64,000 bases of DNA, from contig NC_080570.1 in the NCBI RefSeq assembly GCF_030247185.1, forward strand, positions 152,533,641-152,597,640, written 5' to 3'. Below, in pieces: positions 1-10,824 of this stretch. Numbering within the stretch: position 1 is the stretch's first letter; each line of letters begins with the position of its first letter. Made by a program: the position numbers and the translations under genes. The DNA is from Malaya genurostris. Taxonomy: Eukaryota; Arthropoda; Insecta; Diptera; Culicidae. The notes below the pieces were generated by a model. The model was not told where the DNA came from and did not search any database. It saw only the letters and a list, made by a program, of their open reading frames with translations.

Positions 1-345
1 GGATCTCCCAAGTTATGTGGTTTTATTGTTTTGCCTTAGAAAAAACATCGAGATCTAATGGGATCTAAAAAAAAATTTTTTTAAATGATCAAAAATTTCA
101 GAGTTGACTTTAAAAAATGTTTCATGCATTTCAAAGACAAAACAAGAAAACCGCATAACTTGGGAGATCCGCGTAACTTCGGAAATTCGTTAAAAAAAAC
201 CTCAGTGTATATTAATTTTATTAATCAAAGTGAAAATGATGTGAATATTTCAACTTCGCAATTCAATTTAAAATCAGGATTGTAAATCTTACATTTTACA
301 TAAACGTGACCAAAATTAGAAAAAAAAGAATAGTTTTTTCTTGGG

Positions 346-381
346 TATAAAAGTTAAACTTTGGTTCGCAATGCGTTCAGT
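346..381 (+). promoter_or_regulatory. TATA plus initiator-like module, copy 1
   Basis: TATAAAA at 346-352 is followed, with the A of TTCAGT 33 bases after the first T (379), by an initiator-like element. Insect Pol II promoters commonly carry TATA about 30 bases upstream of a TCAGT initiator. The module is inside a dispersed repeat, so it may be a transposon promoter or simply a conserved repeat segment. No transcript evidence is available. Confidence 0.3.
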
Positions 382-867
382 ATTTGCATAAAAAAAATCG
401 ATTTAGAAAATCTCAAAATTTTTCCCAAAGTCGACTTCAAAAAAAAAACATTTTTTTTAATGAGATTACACCAGATCTGGACGTTTCATTAATTTCTAAG
501 ACATTTGGCATCAGAAAGTAAAATGTCTTCCATTTTGCGGTTTATTTCTACGCGGATTTCCGAAGTTACGCAGTCTAAAATTCCCAAAGCCGTCGAGAGC
601 TAATGCAATATAAAAATTATTTTTCATTAAAAAAAAAACGAAAATTTCAGAGTTGACTTAAAATTTTATGCATTTCTAAGACATAACAAGAAAACCGCAT
701 AACTTGGGAGATCCGCGTAAAAAATCGCGTTATTTCGGAAATCCGTGTAAAAAAGATCTCAGTGTATATTTATTTCAGCTTTAGATTCAATTTAATATTA
801 GAATTGTAAATCTTACATGTTACATAAACATGACAAAAATTTTAAAAAAGAATAGTTCCTCTTTGGG

Positions 868-903
868 TATAAAAGTTGAAGTTTTATTCGCAATGCGTTC
901 AGT
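868..903 (+). promoter_or_regulatory. TATA plus initiator-like module, copy 2
   Basis: TATAAAA at 868-874 and the A of TTCAGT at 901 keep exactly the 33-base spacing seen at 346, although the intervening bases have changed (GTTTTATTCG replaces CTTTGGTTCG). Confidence 0.3.
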
Positions 904-1001
904 ATTTGCATAAAAAAATCGATTTAGGAAATATCAAAATTTTTCCAAGTCCCAAAGTCACAGACTTTTCAAAAAAAATAATTTTTACGATATTACATCA
1001 G

Positions 1002-1290
1002 GTTAGCGAAGTCCCTCTATCAAATATGCTTCAAAACGGATCGAAACCCAGTGAATAATTTGTTGCTTATTAGTTACGGTAATTTTGAATTTGTTACTCA
1101 ATTTTTGTTTTTATTTTCTTGAGTACGTCGCTAACTTCATATGAACTTAGCGAAGTTCTCAAACAAATAAAAACTAAATTGAGCAACAAATTCGAAATTA
1201 TCGTAACTAATTAACAACAAATTAGCAATAAATTATTTACTGGGCTACGATTTGTTTTGGAGCATATTTGGAAGGGGGCTTCACTAAATT
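1002..1290. repeat. Long inverted repeat (fold-back)
   Basis: The left arm (about 1002-1140) is the imperfect reverse complement of the right arm (about 1142-1290). The centre is the near-palindrome CGCTAACTTCATATGAACTT. Both arms contain the same words in opposite orientation (TTTGTTGCT/AGCAACAAA, CCCAGTGAATAA/TTATTTACTGGG, TTAGCGAAG/CTTCRCTAA). There is no coding potential. It resembles a fold-back or MITE-like unit whose right arm was then tandemly amplified. Confidence 0.7.
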
Positions 1291-1650
1291 CATATGAACT
1301 TAGTGAAGTTCTCAAGAAAATAAAAAAATAAATTGAGCAACAAATTCAGAATTATCGTAACTCATTAGCAACAAATTATTCACTGGGCTTCGATCTGCTT
1401 TGAAGCATATTTGAAAGGAGGTCTTCGCTAACTTCATATGAACATAGCGAAGTACTCAAAAAAATTAAATAAATTGAGCAACAAATTCGAAATTATCGTA
1501 ACTAATTAGCAACAAATTAGCAACAAACTATTCACTGGGCTACGATTAGTTTTGAAGCATATTTGGAAGGGGGCTTCGCTAACTTCATATGAACTTATCG
1601 AAGCTAATTAACAACAAATAAGCAACAAATTATTCACCTATTTGCGTTAT
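1132..1650. repeat. Tandem repeat, period about 148 bp
   Basis: Units begin with a near-identical TTCATATGAACTTAGCGAAG at about 1137, 1288, 1434 and 1584. They share the words TTGAGCAACAAATTC, AATTATCGTAACT and a TACGAT...GAAGCATATTTGGAAGG block. The first unit is the right arm of the fold-back centred at ~1142. The last unit is truncated. Confidence 0.75.
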
Positions 1651-2211
1651 CATCGGCGAGAGGTGCCTCGCTAAGTTCATGCTCATTTAAAGTTTGGTTC
1701 GTAATGAATTCAGTATTTGCACAAAAAAGTCGATACAGGAAATCTCAAAATTTTTCCAAATCCCAAAGTCGACAATAAAAAAAATTTATGCATTTTATGC
1801 ATTTCTAAGACATTTGGCATCAGAAAATAATGTCTTCCATTTTACGGATTATTTCTGCGCGGATTTCCGAAGTTACACAGTCTCAAATTCCCAAAGCCGT
1901 CGAGGTCTAATGCAATCTAAAATTTTTTTTTTTATTTGAAAAAAAGTCCCAAATTTCAGAGTTGACTTAAAATTTCATGCAATTATAAGACAGAACAAGA
2001 AAACCACATAAGTTGGGAGATCCGCGTAAAAATAAACGCGTAACTTCGGAAATCCGTGTAAAAAAGGTCTCAGTGGATATTAATTTTATTAATCAAAGTG
2101 AAAATGTTGTGAATATTTCAGCTTTAGAATTCAATTTAATATTAGAATTGTAATCCGTACATGTTACATAAACATGACCAAAATTTTAAAAAAGAATAGT
2201 TCCTCTTAGGG

Positions 2212-2247
2212 TATAAAAGTTGAAGTTTGGTTCGCAATGCGTTCAGT
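2212..2247 (+). promoter_or_regulatory. TATA plus initiator-like module, copy 3
   Basis: TATAAAA at 2212-2218 and the initiator-like A at 2245 again lie 33 bases apart. The sequence between them is almost the same as in the other copies. Confidence 0.3.
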
Positions 2248-2923
2248 ATCTACATGAAAAAATTCGATTTAGGAAATCTCAAGTTCCAAATTAGTTTGAA
2301 AAATTTTTTTTAATGAGGTTGCACCAGATCTGGACGTTTCATGCATTTCTAAGACATTTGGCATCAGAAAAAAATGTCTTCCATTTTGCGGATTATTTCT
2401 GCGCGGATTTCCGAAGTAACACAGTCTCAAATTCCCAAAGTTAAAAGCTGATTTTTTCAAGAAATGTTTTCTTTTGAGATTACACCAGATGGAAATGTTT
2501 CATGCATTTTTAAGACATTTGGAATCAAAAAAAAATTGTTCGAGTCCCAGTCGATTCTTTGAAAAAAATTTTTTGGGGGATTACACCAGATCTGGACGTT
2601 TCATGCATTTCTAAGATATTTGGCACCAAACAAATTTTTTTTCAGTCTTGAGTTTTTTTTTTACACGAATTCCTGAAGTTACGGTATTGTTTTAGGCGGT
2701 ACGTATCCCCGCGTAAAAAGAAACTTCAGTGTATGATATAAATAATTTCAGAACTATTGCTTTCAAGTTTCTCGGCAACTTCGTGCAGTGTTGGTTTGAT
2801 CAGTTTTGGAAACCGAGAATCTTCTCCTGTCCCTACTATTCAATAGCGTTTTACTACTGAGTCAATACAGAAACTAACAGTGTTTCTGCTAAGCAAAAAT
2901 CAGATCAGAATAATTTTCTTCAG

Positions 2924-3297
2924 GTTTCGTCTTCGACTAGTCAGTGCATTGCAGTTTATGTTGAACTGTTATGCCACCTAGCAGTTTAACATCAACCGTT
3001 AAGCAGACGCAAAGTTTCTACTGTTTATGTTCTTTCACGTTAATTTAGTCGATTCAGATTTGGTTTATGTTCTTTCCCGTTAATTTAGTCGATTCAGATT
3101 TGGTCATTGAGGGGTAACCTTTTTTTGCTTTGGGACAAAAGAAAAGTGTTTTCGTTCGGTACGTCAGTAAGAACATTGCATTTCAGTGCAAAAACAGAAA
3201 GGAAACTCTACGTCAGCTTAGCGGCTGAAGTTAAACTGCTAAGTGGCACAACAGTGCAACATAAACTGTTATGCACTGAGGAGTCGAAGACGAAACG
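2924..3297. mobile_element. MITE, family with GTTTCGTCTTCGACT termini
   Basis: The left terminus GTTTCGTCTTCGACTAGTCA is matched in inverted orientation at the right end by a block ending GAGTCGAAGACGAAAC. Subterminal words (CAGTTTATGTTGAACTG, ATGCCACCTAGCAGTTTAAC) also recur inverted near 3215-3280. There is no open frame for a transposase in this ~374-bp unit, so it is non-autonomous. Relatives sit at 27.87, 30.31, 45.58 and 46.97 kb. The superfamily is not determined. Confidence 0.7.
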
Positions 3298-3413
3298 TAA
3301 AGAACATGAACCGATCCTGATTTTAGCTTAGCAGAAACGCTGGTAATTCCTGAAAAAGGTCTGTCAGGAAAACGCTTGTAGAGAACTGACTATTGAATAG
3401 TTTTTTCCTGGGG

Positions 3414-3449
3414 TATAAAAGTTGAAGTTTGGCTCGCAATGCGTTCAGT
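3414..3449 (+). promoter_or_regulatory. TATA plus initiator-like module, copy 4
   Basis: TATAAAA at 3414-3420 and the initiator-like A at 3447 have the same 33-base spacing. This copy lies downstream of the MITE and is followed by unrelated sequence, which marks the 3' limit of sequence shared with the other copies. Confidence 0.3.
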
Positions 3450-3459
3450 GTTGCTTTTC

Positions 3460-5855
3460 ATTTTTTCAATTTTTAAGTGTTTAAATAAATTGTAAAAATC
3501 GGTTGGACAAAATCCCCCTTCGGAAATCATTAAAGTTGTGATACTCGAAACATTTGCAAAGTGAATCCGATAGTCGAGATTCATATCGTTCCGAAAGAAA
3601 ATAGTTTCCAACTGTAGCAAATAAATTTTGCTTCATCAAACTTACCAAGTGAAAAAATTCAACGCACCGGAGTTGGTTTCACAATGGTTGTTCCTTGGGG
3701 AAACTTCATTTCTCTGAAGACCCGTTCCCTTCCGCCGCCAGGAACGAGTCCAAAACTGCTCACGCAGAACAAAGCAAATTGAATAGTTTCTATTTCCAAC
3801 CGTAGGAGGCGCGTAGCCGGCCGCGAAGGGGGAACGGAAGCCGATCGCCCGTAGTTTCGTTAGCCTGCATAAAGTTTTTCCTTTGCTGGGAATTAATTTT
3901 TCCTATGCAAACAAGGAACCGAACGAAAGAAAAAAAAGAAGAAAAAATGCTGGCAACATGAAAGGAAGGTGAAATAGTTTTAATTTTCAACATTGCGTAG
4001 CACATTTGAACAAACTTCTTCGGGTCGTTCCGGGCGCACGAAGTGTGGCGTGTCTGAAACCGAGAACGCTCACTCACACACACACATAAAAAAGTATCAC
4101 GGAACGGAAAAATTATGTTCGTTCATGTTTTTTTCAGGATGAAGAAATTTATCCTCGTGTTCTCGAAGGAGGAGGAAAAGCAGGATCACCATAAAGTTTC
4201 GGAGCGCCTTTCGGAAAATGCCTGGCGCTGGTGGCTGGAACGTGCCGCGAGCCTTGGATACCGGAACGCCTTGGAGTGAACACACTTCAAAGTCTTTTGT
4301 TGGACAAAAAAGGTACCGGGCGGGGGAGGAAAAAACTTTACGAACTGTTCCATTATTTAACAAGGCCATGATGCTTCGTCAAAACTGCGTCTACACCTAC
4401 CTACCTTCGGGCGGCGAATCGAACGAGATTGATCCGGTGCCAGCATCATGCAAGTACCGCCATAAATTTCAATCAAAACGAGCAATGGGATAGCACTTGA
4501 ACTCTGCCGTATCAAGTGCATATGCGCCGGCGGGGGTCATCGAAACCTCTTCATAGAACTCTAGCTAGCTAGCTCTAGTATGCTTCGGAAAGCCACATTT
4601 TGCATGTTCAAATCAGAAAAAAAACCGACCGTCACTTCTACCGACGATCGAATGTCGACATGCAGAGACAGAATGCACCTGTAGCTCACTTCGGAAGTAG
4701 GCTCCGGCGAGAGGAGGAGGCTGCTTCAATGACAATTCTCAATCAATACAGTGACTGGTTTTAATTTTAGCCCGCTGCTTACTCATCTCCTAGCGTCTAT
4801 GCGAAGCGACAAATCTATCTGCAATTAATTTGACTCGTTCCGGTGGTGTTCCTTCACGAGAGTAGTGCTCACAGTGATTAAAACAACTCCCGCCGCCCCA
4901 GGCTGTCGAGTGATCCCTGCTGTGATCCGGATCAGTTTGAACCGTTTTTTTTTTTCAACCATTAACCGTCGATAATCACATTGAGATTGCATTTATTTCT
5001 ATACATAACTACTTCAAATCAATTGCGTTTTGAGTGCACTCAGTTTCCTACGAGGACAAAAAAAACACCTATTTTGAGTGTATATTTTCATTTCATCACC
5101 CCTCTACGGAAGCAGAAAAACAAAAACAATTTTCATCATTCGGATACAGTTTCTCGGTGCCTCAGCCTCGAGCCGCCGCCGTTCGAATGTGAAACGGTTA
5201 AATTGAAAATTATTTCATATTGCATGGTTTAGTTCCCGATCTAAAACCGAATGGAGTAGCCCGTGTGTCGAGCTCTGTCGGGGAAAAAAAATTGTTTTGG
5301 GCTCTACCGCGGTTTGATGAGTTTGTTCCGGACCGACTTCGGAATGTTTTTGTTCATCAACGAATCTACCGGGATGTTTCTGGTCTTTTTTTTCGCCGTT
5401 TTGAAACGGAAGAGTTCAATTTTCTGTTGGAGGACGAGGTGAGGACGGCACACTGCAACAACAGTCTATTAAATTTGGTCCTGTTAGAATGGACTTTTAC
5501 TTGGAAAAAGGAATGAAAAATTGAGGTTTATTGCGCTAACCTTTCCAATTTTCCAGGAAAAAAACTGTATAGCTTTATTGTATATTTATTATTATTGTAT
5601 TTTCGAGAAATAAATATTTTATCTGTATTGTAATGATGACAAAATGCCATTTGGTGCTCGTATGTTACCTAAGTACTATGAGCAATGTTAAAGTAATTTT
5701 AGTTATTTTATCAATCACATTTTTTTTTAACTTTCAACAATTCGTGTTTTAGTTTTTGTTAAAACGTAGAGCCGTCTTAGCACTCCAAATACCAAGCATG
5801 AAAAAAAGTTGGAACGGTAATTTCGAGCTGTCTTAGTTCAGCTGTTTTTCAACGA
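3460..5855. other. Unrecognised higher-complexity region
   Basis: About 2.4 kb without a repeat that I recognise elsewhere in the window and with higher GC than its surroundings, especially 3720-4500 and 4680-4960. Several open frames of 75-100 codons exist on both strands, but none shows a domain and they overlap one another antisense. CTAGCTAGCTAGCTC near 4561 is a short palindromic run. It may be intronic or regulatory host DNA. Confidence 0.4.
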
Positions 5856-5951
5856 ATCTCAACAAATATTACACCCTCGAGTTTTGTGAAGTTCTTAGAT
5901 TGATTCAAAAACTTTGTAGTAGACGATTGGTTAAGGAAAACCAATGAAAAT

Positions 5952-8492
5952 TTGGAATTCCTTGGTCTCGGACAGAGGAATCTGGTGTATAATTCGCTAG
6001 GCCGAACACTCGATCTTTTGTTTTGCTCTAACGATTGTGTAGTTGATCGTTGTCTTAACCCGTTGCTTCCCGTGGACAATCATCATCCGCCGCTTACCAT
6101 TCAACTGTTCACGATTGCGGATAGTACCCAATTGCCGACGATTAGCGATAGCAGTGCTTCCCGTCCATTGCATTATCGGTTGGTGGACTTCTTTGCTTTG
6201 TCCGATCATCTTAACAATGTCGATTGGGACTTATTGTTTGGTACCGGTGATGTCGATGATATGGCAGAGATCTACTACGACGAAATCAATCGTTGGCTGG
6301 AGTCAAATGTACCTCGTGTTAGGCAACCCGTTTCTCCTGCTTGGAGCACATTAGAATTACGCAAATTGAAACAAGAGCGTAATGCAAAACAGCGCAAATT
6401 GCTTCGACGACGTACTGCTTCCAACGTTGCTAACTTTCATCGATCTGCCAATGCTTATCGTGCTCTTAATGCTAGTTTATACAAAGCATATGTACTTCGC
6501 ATGCAGACTAGTCTAAGGCGTAACACTCGTAGTTTTTGGCGATTCGTTAATTCGAAAAGAAAAAACTCATCTGTACTTACAAATGTTTTCCTCGAGGATG
6601 AGGCTGCCCAATCAGTTTCTGGATCTTGTGAATTGTTTGCCAGACATTTCGCTGGTGTGTTTTATAATAATCTGACTTCAAATGAAGAGACGGAAATTGC
6701 TGTTGCTGATGTTCCTGCTGACCTAATTAGTTTGAATACTTTCATCGTAGCCTCTGAGATGGTTTCACGCGCTGCAAAAAAGTTGAAATGCTCATATTCT
6801 CCCGGGCCAGAGGGTTTACCCGCTGTTGTTTTAAATCGATGTATTGGTGCAATGGCTGAACCAAAGTCTTGGCATTACATTCCTTTGGTGGAATTTGGCT
6901 TTTCTGTTTCAACAGACTTCGCAGCCGATTCTTAGTGTACAGAATCATTGCATGGCTAGTACTATGGATCCTACTGACACTAAGAATCCTTCCAGGTCGA
7001 TGCTCGAACATACGACAACTGGCTTGTAAGACCAGCGTCCTATGCGTTGAACCGCCAACCCGGGACAAAAATGGCTGAACCATTGAGTACAATTTTTAGT
7101 CGATCTTTTGAGCAGGCAAAATTCCCGTGCATATGGAAGCAATCGTACATTTGTCCCATATTTAAAGATGGCGATCGGCGAAATGTTGCTAATTACCGTG
7201 GGATTACCAGTCTCTCTGCCTCATCTAAACTTTTTGAAATGATTGTAAGTGATGCTATGTTAGATCGAGTGAGGAATTACGTTTCATTTGATCAGCATGG
7301 ATTCATACTAGGAAGATCAGTTTCGACGAATCTGTTAACATTCACTTTTAAGTGTATCGCTAGCATGGAGGAAAAAACTCAAATGGATGTTGTCTACACT
7401 GATCTAAAAGCAGCATTTGACAAAATCGACCACGAAATACTTCTTTGTAAATTATATCGTCTCGGATTCTCTGCGCAGCTCGTGTCCTGGTAAATATCAT
7501 ATCTGACTGGTAGAGTATTACGAGTTAAGTTGGATAACTGCACATCATCTCTATTTACGAACAGTTCAGGAGTTCCTCAAGGTAGTAATTTGGGACCATT
7601 ACTTTTCGTACTGTTTTTCAACGATGTCTCATTTGCTTTGCCAAATGGCTGCAAATTGATCTATGCAGACGATTTGAAATTGTACCTCGTAGTTCGTACC
7701 GTAGAGGATTGCCTGCGGTTACAATATCTACTAGAATTGTTCGTAGATTGGTGTCACAGAAACAAGCTAATTATTAACGTGGCAAAATGTCAGGTGATTA
7801 TGTTTCACCGTACTTTGAATCCTGTGAGATTTAGTTACAGTATTGGTGGCTCTGTTCTGACTAGAGTTAACCAGGTGAGCGATTTAGGAGTATTGTTGGA
7901 TGAAAAACTGACCTTTGATTCACATCGATCACTGATTATTTCAAATGCTTCACGTCAATTGGGATTCATTTCAAAAATCGCTAAGGACTTTAAAGATCCT
8001 CATTGCCTGAAGGCATTATATTGCTCACTCGTTAGACCTATTCTTGAGAACGCTTCATCAGTTTGGTTACCGTATCAGCTCTCGTGGTGCATGCGAATTG
8101 AACGAGTTCAAAAGCGGTTTGTTAGTTTAGCATTACGGAATTTACCGTGGAGAGATCCCTCGAATCTTCCACCATATCCGGATAGATGTCAACTAATCGG
8201 AATCGAATCGCTGTTACGTCGCCGTAAAATACAACAGGCAGTAGTTATTGCGAAACTGATCAACGGAGAAATCGATGCACCGGAATTGCGATCCGAAATT
8301 AATTTTCGAGCACCGAACAGAACCCTGCGGAATGGCACTCTACTTCAGCAAAGATTTCATAGAACTAGTTTTGGATGTAATGAACCGATAACCGCTGCCA
8401 TTCGATCATTCACGGCTGTAGAAGATCTTTTTGAGTTTGGCGAATCATCCAGCCGCTTCGCTAGTAAAGTCAAACGATCTTCTGTGTTTTGA
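5952..8492 (+). pseudogene. LINE ORF2 (EN C-terminus plus reverse transcriptase), broken
   Basis: One reading frame can be followed across the region. It starts with the end of an AP-like endonuclease (RTLDLLF, then DNHHPPL, the usual 'DH' motif region). It continues with the RT segment SYSPGPEGLPAVVL, then YRGITSLSASSKLFE, QHGFILGRS, TDLKAAFDKID (first catalytic Asp), SSGVPQGSNLGPLLF and YADDLK (7662-7679, catalytic Asp pair). The thumb and C-terminal domain follow, with no RNase H. Three things break it: the start is missing, a SINE at 6864-7069 brings a stop at 6933-6935, and a single TAA interrupts the frame at 7491-7493. Because the insertion plus duplication adds 219 bases (73 codons), the frame resumes unchanged after it. 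The many preserved motifs suggest recent inactivation. Confidence 0.85.
6864..7069 (-). mobile_element. tRNA-derived SINE inserted in the LINE
   Basis: The 13-bp sequence AATGGCTGAACCA occurs at 6851-6863 and 7070-7082 and is a target-site duplication. The 206 bp between read on the minus strand as a tRNA-like head. The head contains CCCGGGTTGGCGG, an anticodon-arm-like CTGGTCTTACAAGCCAG (7015-7031) and a box-B-like TGTTCGAGCATCGACC. The loop CTTACAA would give a TAC (valine-type) anticodon. The 3' body is unique. A second copy of the head is at 58606-58695 on the plus strand. Mosquito tRNA SINEs such as Feilai are known; membership of that family is not established here. Confidence 0.75.
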
Positions 8493-8749
8493 TGTTTTTT
8501 CTAGTCTTTAGTTTTTGTTTTTAATTGTATTATGTGTATTTTGTTTTTAATGATGTTATGTGACTATTAGTTTTAGATGTATTGTGATAATTATTATGTG
8601 TTGTTTTTTAAAAGATGGTGGTTTTTGCGCCCGTTTGAGAATGACATATTTTATGTTCAACTCAAATGGGTTTTTCTCCACCCATATCCATGCAGATTTC
8701 GTATCCAATGGATATTACAATAATAAATAAATAAATAAATTTTTCTGCT

Positions 8750-9835
8750 CCAAAATATTGGAATCATTACCAGAAACAATGCATTGATGAACACAATTAT
8801 ATATCCGTTCAAAGAATCCCAAAGAATTTGGTACAAATTCAGAGAATTTCTATTATTGGGAAAATTTTGCCTAACAAAATCAAGTCAAAACTTTTAAAAA
8901 TTGAAACTTGAATTTCACTGACAATCTTAAAAATTTTGGTAAACACACCTAAACTCTAAAAATAATTATATTCTTGTATTGAATTCGAAAATTATTTCAA
9001 TTTTTTTCTATTAGTAATTCATTCAACTCGAAAATCTATCATACACTTGTTTAACAATTCAGAAAAAAGTAGAATTACGAATTTAGCACAAAAAATCTAA
9101 CGAAATTAAGTAAAACCTGTTTTTATCCATCTAGTGGTATAACAATGCCTTTCCCATATCTCTCTTATTCTCACATAAAAAAGGAATGGTATTCTTCATA
9201 CAATTTTGTTTGGTTTTTGGAAAACATGAAAGCATGAACTAGTGTAACCTACAGAATGATACAGTTCTCAGATCGGTTAGGCCATCGTTCTCAGTGAAGT
9301 GAGTTCCACTATTCCAGGTACTTCTGAAACTGGAATCGTCCCGAATATTGGCTTCGCAGCAGCCTTTGCGATTAGCACTAACAGTTTATCTACCTGCAGC
9401 TTCCTGTTGTCTTCGTATTCGCTTTTTACTGAATGATACCCTGCACTGTCATCTAAAAAAAATTCCACCGGAAATTTATTTTTTATGCCAAATAACGTCG
9501 AAACGCCGTTCACCAGATCTCGACGTTTGATTTCGGGAATCTCAAAATTCCAAGTCCAGAATTGTTACGGTCGCGCGGATTTCGCGGTTTTCGCAGATTT
9601 AGCGCGGTTTCTGCTAAGGTTTTGATGCTATGGCGCGAATTTAAAAAAACATCATTCCTCATTTGTGCATTATGTGTTCGAAAAAAAAAGTTTTTTGCAA
9701 ATTTTTGAAGCTTGTGAATTATTTGAAATCCTAAAAAATTAAAGATGGGCGAACGTTTCAGCAATTGGTTGAGCTGGCCGAATTGGTGAATGATAAAATC
9801 TTGATAAAACCAAAATTTACTAGAAGGCGGTTCTA
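8750..9835. other. AT-rich intergenic DNA with repeat scraps
   Basis: No gene is seen. Around 9130-9200 there is a scrap of a dispersed family (ATCCATCTAGTGGTATAACA; compare 21293 and 39249). From 9505 to 9660 come words of the first 2.8-kb repeat block (CCAGATCTCGACGTTT, CGCGGATTTCGCGG). Confidence 0.5.
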
Positions 9836-9839
9836 GCAA

Positions 9840-10220
9840 ATGTTTTCTTCAGTGGACAAAATTTCGATTTTATGCTCTTCGATTTCAAGTGGTACAAATT
9901 GCTATTTCAACAGTGCTGTTACCAAGAATTACAAAAACTTTTCGATTTATGTGATTGCGTTTCCCCATTCTAATGCGGAAATCGAGGGAAGATATTCGCA
10001 CTCAAAGCTATTGATGTCTGATGGAAGATATCGTCTCAGTGAAAACACATTCAATAATGCAAAGAACGTAACAAACGGAATGCTATTCTTCAATAAAATG
10101 GTGACAAATTGCGTGTGTGATAAAAATCGTATTTTCAAAGCAAAATTTGCACGACTGGCTTACGGAGCGAAGTTGGACAAGAAAGGAAACGAAGAAGTTG
10201 TGCGATTCCATCCATGGTGA
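9840..10220 (+). CDS. Hypothetical 126-codon open frame
   Basis: An ATG-initiated frame with no recognisable domain, signal peptide or membrane segment. The product would be polar, with a basic C-terminal third (many Lys/Arg, ending in HPW). It sits just upstream of a degenerate reverse transcriptase relic, so it may be a broken piece of that element rather than a host gene. Its length is the main argument for it in this AT-rich sequence; an antisense open frame of 63 codons overlaps it. I do not recognise it and would treat it as doubtful. Confidence 0.2.
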   Translation: MFSSVDKISILCSSISSGTNCYFNSAVTKNYKNFSIYVIAFPHSNAEIEGRYSHSKLLMSDGRYRLSENTFNNAKNVTNGMLFFNKMVTNCVCDKNRIFKAKFARLAYGAKLDKKGNEEVVRFHPW

Positions 10221-10264
10221 TAAGAAATTGTTCTAATAGTTTGTTGGGTTTACTATCCAACATT

Positions 10265-10800
10265 CTCAATTGTTCTTGCGCTCTGGAATTTTTTCTGAAA
10301 TATGGAAGAAATCCTATGTGAACAAGGGTATAGGGGCGATCTTAGGGGCCCTTGACGGGACCCGCCGAGCAAAAAAACAATGTTATTTAGTTAGTAAGGG
10401 ATACACAAATAAATCTTGCCCCCGGTCCCGTTCATACGTAAAAGTAGCGCTGCTGTACAACTTCACCATTTACTGTTACCTCTGGAGTTCCTCGAGGAAG
10501 TCACCTTGGACCTTTTATAGTTTTATTGTATCTCAAGGATCTAAATTTTTCGATCAATTGTATGAAACTAACGTTCGCCGATGTCTTCCATATTTGGTTT
10601 TAAATGCTACGAAACGCTCCGTTATCTCTTTTAGTAGCACAAAGTTTGTATTCAAGTTCGACTATAATATTCCACAAACTGTTCTTGAACGTGCATCGTC
10701 TGTTAAGGACCTGTATGTTCTTCTGGATTCCAAGATAAATTTTAAAGAGCACATAGAGCTTAGCATTTCCAAAGCCTCTAAGCTTTGTTTTCCACGTTAC
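10265..10800 (+). pseudogene. Jockey/CR1-like reverse transcriptase relic, internally deleted
   Basis: Pieces of the RT domain of the same clade as the 55.5-kb element appear in order but across frames. First comes a 'SGIFSEIWKKSY' segment (10285-10320), matching the region before the GDR..NYRGI motif. Next is SGVPRGSHLGPFIVLLYL (near 10479-10532), the core PQGS motif with Gln changed to Arg. Then comes FADV in place of the FADD catalytic pair, and finally the thumb segment with KDLYVLLDSKINFKEHIE (10707-10760). The palm block between the first two pieces, with the first catalytic Asp, is missing. It is inactive and joins a mariner fragment at about 10800-10830. Confidence 0.75.
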
Positions 10801-10824
10801 TAAAAAATTCTCTGATATAACAGA

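Larger units (their letters stand above)
1..2760. repeat. Mosaic of short dispersed repeats, AT-rich
   Basis: Several sentence-like blocks recur here. One is AACTTGGGAGATCCGCGTAA (near 160, 700 and 2010); another is a run containing TTCGGAAATCCGTGTAAAAA followed by a 'TCTCAGTG' tail; a third is the GGGTATAAAAGTT module (see separate entries). Related wording (CGCATAAAAAACCGCATAA, ATTTCGGAAGTTACG) returns near 9530-9650, 28000-28400 and 30060-30210, so this is a dispersed family rather than a local satellite. No reading frame of coding character is present; short open frames are fragments of repeats. Function is unknown. Confidence 0.7.
5860..8745 (+). mobile_element. 5'-truncated Jockey/CR1-like LINE
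   Basis: The element begins inside the endonuclease domain, runs through a complete reverse transcriptase and 3' UTR, and ends in a short ATAA-type tail (AATAAATAAATAAATAAAT near 8722-8741). A SINE sits within it at 6864-7069. A relative of the same clade lies at 55.5-58.1 kb. It is dead on arrival, since it lacks its promoter, any ORF1 and most of the endonuclease. Confidence 0.85.

Noticed and set aside
4097..5516. Several 75-98 codon frames in the GC-richer region
   Set aside because: They overlap in opposite strands, lack domains and start signals, and stop without splice-site support.
6990..7069. Functional tRNA-Val gene
   Set aside because: The acceptor stem cannot be closed, the head is fused to a SINE body and the unit is bounded by a target-site duplication.
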